From: Bacteroidota bacterium
GTDB taxonomy: Bacteria > Bacteroidota > Bacteroidia > Flavobacteriales_F > PHOS-HE28
Direction: 5' to 3'
DNA length: 47,119 nucleotides
Assembly (NCBI GenBank): GCA_018267065.1
Contig: JAFDZG010000100.1
Location: 1 to 47,119, forward strand
The position numbers and the translations under genes were made by a program. This document shows positions 42,542 to 47,119 of the stretch, one piece after another. Every line of letters starts with the position of its first letter. Position 1 is the stretch's first letter. Below the pieces are notes generated by a model. It searched no databases. It saw nothing but the letters and a program-made list of their open reading frames with translations, and was not told where the DNA came from.

Positions 42542-43309
42542 ATGTACATCGACACGCACACGCACCTTTACCACAAACAATTCGATCAGGATCGCACTGA
42601 GATGCTCCGCCGCGCACAGGATGCGGATGTAAGGAAACTCTTCCTGCCCAACATCGACATTACCAGCGTGGAGGCGATGCATGCCCTCTGTGACGAACAT
42701 CCGGACACCTGCTTCCCCATGATGGGCCTGCATCCCTGTTCGGTGGGTGAAGACCCAAGCCGCGATTTGGCCGAGGTGGAGCGCCTGCTGGGCACGGGGC
42801 GCTACTGGGCCGTGGGGGAAATCGGCATCGACCTGCACTGGGACAAGACCTGGATTGAACAGCAGAAGGATGTTTTCCGCCAGCAAGTGCGCTGGGCCAA
42901 GGACTTGGCCCTGCCCGTGGTGATCCACTGCCGCGAAAGCTTTGAGGAAGTGATGGCCATTGTGGAAGAGGAAAACGATGAGGACCTCACCGGGGTGTTC
43001 CATTGCTTCACCGGCACGGAGGAGGAAGCGCGGCGGATCATTGATCTGGGCGGGTTCAAGCTGGGCATCGGCGGGGTGATCACCTATCCGAAGAGCGGCC
43101 TTGCGGAAACCATGGCGCTGGTGGGCGCCGCGCATTGCGTGCTGGAAACTGATTCACCCTACCTGGCCCCGGTGCCCTACCGCTCCAAGCGCAACGAGAG
43201 CAGCTACATCCCGCACATCGCTGAAGCATTGGCCGCCGCGGTGGGCCTGTCCGTGGAGGAAGTGGCCCGCATCACCACGGCCAACGCCGAGCAGCTCTTC
43301 GAGGAATGA
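42542..43309 (+). CDS. tatD: TatD-family metal-dependent hydrolase (DNase-like)
   Basis: A 255-residue TatD-family protein. Metal ligands are visible in MYIDTHTHLYH (His-X-His), the EIGIDLHWDKTW block, VVIHCRESFEEV, FHCFTGTEEEA and LETDSPYLAPVPYRSKRNE. Such enzymes hydrolyse DNA or RNA ends using a divalent metal centre. The ATG at 42542 gives the correct N-terminus; a longer frame from 42329 is in the divergent GT9 gene and is rejected. Its stop overlaps the asparaginase start by 4 nt (ATGA). Confidence 0.93.
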   Translation: MYIDTHTHLYHKQFDQDRTEMLRRAQDADVRKLFLPNIDITSVEAMHALCDEHPDTCFPMMGLHPCSVGEDPSRDLAEVERLLGTGRYWAVGEIGIDLHWDKTWIEQQKDVFRQQVRWAKDLALPVVIHCRESFEEVMAIVEEENDEDLTGVFHCFTGTEEEARRIIDLGGFKLGIGGVITYPKSGLAETMALVGAAHCVLETDSPYLAPVPYRSKRNESSYIPHIAEALAAAVGLSVEEVARITTANAEQLFEE

Positions 43310-44334
43310 GCCGCCCAAAGGTTCTCCTGATCTACACCGGCGGCACCATCGGCATGGTGGCCGATGCCCGCACCGGCGCCTTGAAGGCCGTGGACCTGGA
43401 CCACTTGGAGGAACAGGTGCCCGAGTTGGTGCGCATGGGCGTGGAATTGGGCACGGTATCCTTCGGCACGCCCATCGACAGCAGCGACATGCACCCGGAG
43501 CATTGGCTGCGCATGGCGGCCATCATCGGGGAGCACTACGAGGCCTATGATGGTTTCGTGATCCTGCACGGCAGCGATACCATGGCCTACACCGCCAGTG
43601 CCCTCAGCTTCCTGCTGGAAAACCTGTCCAAGCCGGTGATCCTTACCGGGAGCCAATTGCCGTTGGGCACCATCCGCACCGACGGCAAGGAGAACCTGAT
43701 CACCGCCATTGAGATCGCCGCCGCCAAAGAAGATGGAGTACCGATGGTGGCCGAAGTGGCCATCTATTTCGAGTACAGCCTGTACCGCGGCAACCGCACG
43801 GTAAAGGTGCATGCCGAGCGCTTCGAGGCCTTCCGGTCGCCCAACTGGCCCGTACTGGCCGAGGCCGGCACGCACATCCGCTACGACCGTGCCGCGCTGC
43901 TGCGCCACTGCAGCGGGCCGTTTACGGTGCATAAGCATCTGGACAATGGGGTAGGCGTGATGCGGCTCTTTCCCGGTATCCGTGCGGCCTGGGCGGAGGC
44001 CCTGCTGCGCGATCGCGGCCTCAAGGCCGTGGTGCTGGAAACCTTCGGCAGCGGCAATGGCCCCATGGACAACGAGTTCCTGGAGGTGATGCGCGAAGCA
44101 CGGAAACGTGGCATCGTGCTGGTGAACGTCACCCAATGCGTGGGCGGCCGCGTGGAGCAGGGCCGCTACCAGACCAGCCGTGCCCTGATGGACATGGGCG
44201 TGGTGGGCGGGCACGACCTCACCACGGAGGCGGCCGTCACCAAGTTGATGTTCCTGCTGGGGCAAGGCCTGGGGCCGGAAAAAGTGGCCCGAATGATGGA
44301 ACAGCCCTTGTGCGGCGAACTGTCGGTGCGGTAG
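43306..44334 (+). CDS. ansA: Type I (cytosolic) L-asparaginase
   Basis: A 342-residue asparaginase without a signal peptide. The first active-site threonine lies in LIYTGGTIGMVAD, and the second threonine region is VILHGSDTMAYTASALSF. Other blocks are ILTGSQLPLGTIRTDGKENL and VNVTQCVGGRVEQGRYQTS. It hydrolyses L-asparagine to aspartate and ammonia in the cytoplasm. It is coupled to tatD by a 4-nt overlap. The length and the lack of an export signal favour the type I form. Confidence 0.95.
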   Translation: MSRPKVLLIYTGGTIGMVADARTGALKAVDLDHLEEQVPELVRMGVELGTVSFGTPIDSSDMHPEHWLRMAAIIGEHYEAYDGFVILHGSDTMAYTASALSFLLENLSKPVILTGSQLPLGTIRTDGKENLITAIEIAAAKEDGVPMVAEVAIYFEYSLYRGNRTVKVHAERFEAFRSPNWPVLAEAGTHIRYDRAALLRHCSGPFTVHKHLDNGVGVMRLFPGIRAAWAEALLRDRGLKAVVLETFGSGNGPMDNEFLEVMREARKRGIVLVNVTQCVGGRVEQGRYQTSRALMDMGVVGGHDLTTEAAVTKLMFLLGQGLGPEKVARMMEQPLCGELSVR

Positions 44335-44347
44335 GGGATGGAGGTAT

Positions 44348-44355
44348 TACATTCG
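44348..44355 (+). promoter_or_regulatory. Candidate -7 element before tRNA-Ser (TAcaTTCG)
   Basis: TACATTCG, the TTCG form of the -7 element, ends 29 nt before the mature tRNA 5' end. It is the same variant seen before the TonB receptor and the secreted thioredoxin gene. Confidence 0.4.
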
Positions 44356-44359
44356 CGGC

Positions 44360-44378
44360 CCGCATCCCCCGGATGCGG
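44360..44378 (+). repeat. Short GC hairpin in the ansA-tRNA gap
   Basis: A perfect 8-bp stem (44360-44367 with 44371-44378) with a CCC loop. It lacks a T run, so it is not a clear terminator. If the -7 element at 44348 is used, it would lie in the leader of the tRNA precursor. Confidence 0.5.
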
Positions 44379-44384
44379 CACGTT

Positions 44385-44471
44385 GGAGAAGTGGCCGAGT
44401 GGTTTAAGGCGCACGCCTGGAAAGTGTGTTTACCTGAAAGGGTAACGGGGGTTCGAATCCCTCCTTCTCCG
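44385..44471 (+). tRNA. tRNA-Ser(GGA)
   Basis: An 87-nt class II tRNA with a long variable arm. Acceptor arms GGAGAAG (44385-44391) and CTTCTCC (44464-44470) pair perfectly, with discriminator G at 44471. The D arm carries GGCCGAGTGGTTTAAGGC, and the anticodon stem CACGC/GTGTG encloses CTGGAAA with anticodon GGA at 44419-44421. The T loop is GGTTCGAATCC. The terminal CCA is not encoded (the next bases are CCG). It reads UCC and UCU serine codons. Confidence 0.97.
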
Positions 44472-44473
44472 CC

Positions 44474-44910
44474 GATCGGCCCCGCGAAGCGGGGCAAGAA
44501 ACAGGAAAGCCTTGGTCGTGCTTGCACGAAGCCAGGGCTTTCCTTTTTCTTGCCAAGCCCGCGCAGCGGGCAGGCCGATCGAAGCCTCCCCCCTTTGGGA
44601 TGGCGCGCCTCGGGCAATGCCTCCCACAGTTCACCGCTGCCGAGCTTGCTCGAAGCTCCGGCGTTTGGCATTTATCCGTGGCCGCGCAGCGGCCGCAGCG
44701 TTGAAGCCTCTCCGCCGTACGGCGGAAAAGCCCGCCTCGGGCAATCCCTCCCCCTTCAGGGATGGCCCCGCTGAGCATAAATGAAGTGGCGCTCCGCAAG
44801 CCGGTACGGCTGAGGAGCCGAAGCGCGCACAATCCCTCCACCGGCTCTCAACACCGAGTTTGCTCGAAGCATCCGGCCACTTCACATGGTATCAAGCCGC
44901 GAAGCGGCCG
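44474..44910. repeat. Palindromic repeat block (REP/BIME-like) downstream of tRNA-Ser
   Basis: A 437-nt noncoding block built from inverted repeats. The first part is a cruciform-like unit whose outer arms GATCGGCC (44474-44481) and GGCCGATC (44573-44580) enclose three hairpins. Four triloop hairpins recur: 44479-44495 (loop GAA), 44557-44571 (GCA), 44680-44694 (GCA) and 44896-44908 (GAA). A second motif, a small TT-loop or TTTG-loop hairpin followed by AAGC, occurs at 44516-44533, 44641-44656 and 44855-44870. A 16-bp perfect palindrome lies at 44711-44726. Direct repeats include a 19-mer at 44607-44625 and 44734-44752 (one mismatch) and GAAGCCTC at 44581 and 44703. No protein is supported here. 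This is the only gene-free stretch over 300 nt in the window. Confidence 0.8.
44494..44553 (+). terminator. Long hairpin, probable terminator of tRNA-Ser
   Basis: A 60-nt hairpin. The lower stem pairs 44494-44515 with 44532-44553 (one mismatch and one G-T pair), and the upper stem pairs 44516-44521 with 44524-44529 around a TT loop. Five T follow the GC-rich part at 44544-44548, which fits an intrinsic terminator for the tRNA transcript. It is also the middle arm of the cruciform-like repeat unit, so the terminator role may be secondary. Confidence 0.6.
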
Positions 44911-44957
44911 TGGCATGGAAGCATACTTCCTCAACCATTTCTGTTTACCTTGACTCC

Positions 44958-45194
44958 ATGGAAGAAGTTCATCCCAAGGACAAGCAGGCATTCCTGGAAG
45001 AACACTACCCCTTCACGCCCGTGGTGAAGCTCACGGATGTGTTTGTATGCATCCATTGCCGGGAAGTGATACGCGTAGCGGATTACAAGGTTTTCCGCTG
45101 GTCGAATGGGTTCTTGGCCATTTGTTGCCCCAATGCGCCTGCTTGCGATGGTACCGTGATCGACTGGATGCCCTCGGACATGTTTGACCAATGA
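44958..45194 (+). CDS. Small cysteine-rich (zinc-ribbon-like) protein, unknown function
   Basis: A 78-residue acidic protein with cysteines at positions 31, 34, 56, 57 and 63 (CIHC and CCPNAPAC), a pattern that could bind one zinc ion. Aromatic and charged residues surround the knuckles (DYKVFRWSNGFLAICC). There is no signal peptide or membrane segment. I do not recognise the family. The start at 44958 is chosen because upstream codons to 44886 run into the palindromic repeat block. A degenerate TAccTTGA sequence lies just upstream (44945-44952). It stands alone between the repeat block and a secreted-protein gene. Confidence 0.65.
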   Translation: MEEVHPKDKQAFLEEHYPFTPVVKLTDVFVCIHCREVIRVADYKVFRWSNGFLAICCPNAPACDGTVIDWMPSDMFDQ

Positions 45195-45354
45195 CCAACC
45201 GAATTGACCCAAGGCCAAGCCGTGAGGCATCGGTTGCAGCACCTGCATGAAGCGCTGTTGGCCCATCCCGGGAATGTAATCCAGCGTCTGGTACATGGCA
45301 TGCAAAGCCCGTTTGGCATGGAGACTCCAGGCATGCCAAGGGGTCGATTTGGTA

Positions 45355-45362
45355 TAGATTTG
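45355..45362 (+). promoter_or_regulatory. Candidate -7 element before the YCF48-like gene (TAgaTTTG)
   Basis: An exact TAnnTTTG match that ends 5 nt before the ATG at 45368, so the transcript would be essentially leaderless. No TTG at the usual -33 spacing was seen. Confidence 0.5.
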
Positions 45363-45367
45363 AGCCA

Positions 45368-46570
45368 ATGAAGCAGCTATACGCCTTGGCCATATTCACA
45401 TTGCTCACTCGTTCGGCCATGGGACAATGGACCCAATTCGAGGCTCCAGCGAATGCGGGCAACCTATGGTGCATTGAGTTCTCGCCTCAGGGGCCGATTT
45501 ATTCTCCCATTGGGTACATCGGTTGCGATCAAGGCCTGTTGAAATCCTTTGACGGCACCGTTTGGTTCGATGAAGGGGCCCGGTCTTATGCCGTTTATGG
45601 CCTGGCCTTTAACCCACCGGCGCATGGGTCGGCGGCATGCGCCGGTGGTCGATTGCTCGTTACCTTAAGTAGCGGTACTACTTGGGTGGAATCCAATACC
45701 GGATCAATACCTTGGGTGGATTTCCAGGCAGTTTGCCGCCCCAATGTCTCCGACGCCTTTGCCGTGGGATCATTTGGCGCGTTGTCGAGTTCGGCCAATG
45801 CTGGGAACAGTTGGGCCACGCAGTTCATGAACGGCTTTGATGGCACGTTCCACCAGGTCCAATACTTCAATGCATCCACGGGCGTGGTCGTGGGGGATGG
45901 CGGCCTCATTCTTAGGACGGAAGCCGGAGAATGGGAGCAGGCCCAAAGTGGAACCAATGCCGATCTCATAGACATGCATTTCCCCTCCAGTACGGTAGGA
46001 TATACTGTTGGTGAAGGTGGTGTGGTCCTCAAATCCATGGATGCCGGGGTGACCTGGCAAGCATTGGCCAGCCCAACGACCAATGACTTGAGTGCGGTGT
46101 ATTTCGAGAATGAACTTGCCGGATATATTGCAGGCAGAGGGGCAACACTTTGGTACACGTTGGACGGCGGGGTGACATGGGAACCAGACAACGTAATGAC
46201 CTCGCTGCCCGATGTCACGATCAACGCTTTAAAGATTCACGACGATTGGTACTACGCTGTCGGGAATGACGGGTTGATCCTCCGCCATGGCGTGCTGGTG
46301 GGGATAGAGGAGCACGGGGCGGTTCGGGAGCGACTTTTCTTATCGCCCAACCCGGCGACGGACCGGATCACCATAGTGGTTCCGGGGGAGCGTTCGGGAC
46401 AAGCCCAGCTGACCATTTTCGATCCAGCGGGCAAATGTTTGCGCACCACGCAAGCGTATTGGGATGGCCAAGGATTGGTTGCGGACATCCGGTCACTCCC
46501 GGCAGGACTGTTTTTCTGCGAAGTTCGTTCTGGAAATGGCTTCGCCATTGGCAGGTTTATTAAGGAATAG
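45368..46570 (+). CDS. Secreted YCF48/BNR-repeat protein with type IX sorting domain
   Basis: A 400-residue protein. A signal peptide (MKQLYALAIFTLLTRSAMGQ) is followed by repeated motifs of the YCF48/photosystem-stability-like beta-propeller type: GYIGCDQGLLKSFDG, VVVGDGGLILRTEAG, GYTVGEGGVVLKSMDAGVTW and GYIAGRGATLWYTLDGGVTW. A C-terminal sorting domain starts near FLSPNPATDRIT (about residue 322). It is a probable SprA client exposed on or released from the cell surface. Its function is not known; such propellers often mediate binding. Base composition looks less GC-rich than the neighbours. Confidence 0.85.
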   Translation: MKQLYALAIFTLLTRSAMGQWTQFEAPANAGNLWCIEFSPQGPIYSPIGYIGCDQGLLKSFDGTVWFDEGARSYAVYGLAFNPPAHGSAACAGGRLLVTLSSGTTWVESNTGSIPWVDFQAVCRPNVSDAFAVGSFGALSSSANAGNSWATQFMNGFDGTFHQVQYFNASTGVVVGDGGLILRTEAGEWEQAQSGTNADLIDMHFPSSTVGYTVGEGGVVLKSMDAGVTWQALASPTTNDLSAVYFENELAGYIAGRGATLWYTLDGGVTWEPDNVMTSLPDVTINALKIHDDWYYAVGNDGLILRHGVLVGIEEHGAVRERLFLSPNPATDRITIVVPGERSGQAQLTIFDPAGKCLRTTQAYWDGQGLVADIRSLPAGLFFCEVRSGNGFAIGRFIKE

Positions 46571-46625
46571 CGGGGATCAGACTTCTTGTTCGTGCTCTTC
46601 TGTGTTGCGCCGGGATCACGCGGTG

Positions 46626-46649
46626 CCGGGCAGATCAGGAGTTGCCCGG
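46626..46649. repeat. Inverted repeat upstream of dus
   Basis: A perfect 7-bp GC-rich inverted repeat (46626-46632 with 46643-46649) with a 10-nt loop and no T run. It may assist termination of the preceding gene. It overlaps the TTG of the proposed dus promoter. Confidence 0.4.
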
Positions 46650-46669
46650 GCCGCAATCCCATAGTTTTG
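46642..46669 (+). promoter_or_regulatory. Candidate promoter of dus (TTG, 17 nt, TAgtTTTG)
   Basis: A TTG at 46642-46644 and an exact -7 match TAGTTTTG at 46662-46669, 17 nt apart, 22 nt before the ATG at 46692. It is the only candidate in this window where a -33-like TTG also lies near the expected distance. Confidence 0.5.
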
Positions 46670-46691
46670 CACCGGTTCTGGCACGCCTCCC

Positions 46692-47119
46692 ATGCCCCGC
46701 ATCGGCCCCATCGCCCTCCCGGAGTTCCCCTTGCTCCTCGCCCCCATGGAGGACGTGAGCGACCCGCCCTTCCGCGCCCTGTGTAAAAAGCACGGCGCCG
46801 ACCTGATGTACACCGAGTTCATCAGCAGCGAGGGCTTGATCCGCCAGGCCGCCAAGGGCCTGAAGAAATTGGACATCTTCCCCGAGGAGCGACCCGTGGG
46901 CATCCAGCTCTTCGGCGGAAGCGAGGACGCCATGGAAGAGGCCGCCCGCATCGCCGAACAGGCCGGTCCCGAGCTCATCGACATCAACTACGGATGCCCG
47001 GTGAAGAAGGTGGTGGACAAAGGCGCGGGCGCGTGCCTGCTGCAGGACGTGGACAAGATGGTGCGCCTCACCGAAAAAGTGGTGAAGGCCGTGCAACTGC
47101 CCGTGACCGTGAAGACCCG
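46692..47119 (+). CDS. dus: tRNA-dihydrouridine synthase, 5' part (cut by the window end)
   Basis: An open frame of 142 codons running off the right edge with no stop. The N-terminal TIM-barrel features are clear: LLLAPMEDVSDPPFRALC, the FMN-contacting GIQLFGG and the catalytic cysteine Cys102 in DINYGCPVKKVV, followed by GAGACLLQD. Dus enzymes reduce uridine to dihydrouridine in tRNA D loops. Which subfamily (DusA, B or C) is not decided from this fragment. The ATG at 46692 gives a normal N-terminus. Confidence 0.93.
   Translation, partial: MPRIGPIALPEFPLLLAPMEDVSDPPFRALCKKHGADLMYTEFISSEGLIRQAAKGLKKLDIFPEERPVGIQLFGGSEDAMEEAARIAEQAGPELIDINYGCPVKKVVDKGAGACLLQDVDKMVRLTEKVVKAVQLPVTVKT

Noticed and set aside
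44404-44841. 145-codon minus-strand frame across tRNA-Ser and the palindromic repeats
   Set aside because: It runs antisense through the tRNA and the repeat block. Protein-like words in it, such as GFEPP near the tRNA, are a known artefact of reading tRNA genes backwards.
45083-45368. Minus-strand frames in the 45195-45367 gap, with a protein-like stretch around YIPGMGQQRFMQ
   Set aside because: The frames extend into the coding region of the Cys-rich small gene, have no start support, and match no family that I know. They may be a remnant, but the evidence is too thin to call a pseudogene. I see no other gene in this 173-nt gap.

Overview
The window looks like a chromosomal segment of a high-GC member of the Bacteroidota, probably Flavobacteriales-like. 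Four things support this. It carries a full-length SprA (type IX secretion translocon) in the ruvA-sprA-gcvH-vanZ order. It encodes three predicted secreted proteins with C-terminal type IX sorting domains. It has a protein that joins an HU-like domain to a SPOR domain. Several genes are preceded by the Bacteroidota -7 promoter element TAnnTTTG, and clear Shine-Dalgarno sequences are largely absent. The assignment rests on reading the sequence only.

Layout. Positions 1-3.1 kb hold a TlpA-like thioredoxin and two type IX-sorted secreted proteins. Positions 3.06-12.7 kb hold a sirtuin, ruvA, sprA (7.25 kb), gcvH and a VanZ-like gene. Positions 12.7-32.2 kb form one large surface-polysaccharide locus with two divergent arms. 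The minus arm reads, in transcription order, wza-like, Wzc/GNVR-like co-polymerase, glycosyltransferase, MBOAT acyltransferase, SGNH-like partner, cysC, cysD, cysN. The plus arm reads WcaJ-like priming transferase, Wzx-like flippase, two sulfotransferases and a Wzy-like polymerase, followed by an inverted sulfotransferase, two more sulfotransferases and a WecG/TagA glycosyltransferase. The remainder (32.3-47.1 kb) is mostly housekeeping and envelope genes: deoC, an EamA half-transporter, dprA, a TonB-dependent receptor, kdsB, the HU/SPOR protein, a small beta-propeller-like protein, a peroxiredoxin, hemJ, an acyl-CoA thioesterase, a GT9 heptosyltransferase, tatD, ansA, tRNA-Ser(GGA), a Cys-rich small protein, a YCF48-type secreted protein and the start of a dus gene.

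The most notable system is the polysaccharide locus. Priming, flipping, polymerisation and export genes sit with genes for making the sulfate donor PAPS (cysD, cysN, cysC) and with five sulfotransferases, plus an O-acyltransferase pair. The inferred product is a sulfated and probably acylated exopolysaccharide or capsule. The PAPS genes are the last three genes of the arm that encodes the export machinery, and no sulfate-reduction genes (cysH, cysIJ) are present in the window.

Other points of interest are a dense palindromic repeat block just after tRNA-Ser, a Wzc-like protein with all three nucleotide-binding motifs decayed, a sirtuin without zinc cysteines, a terminator hairpin embedded in the sirtuin coding end, and a recurrent promoter element with a TTTG/TTCG variant that sometimes lies almost against the start codon.
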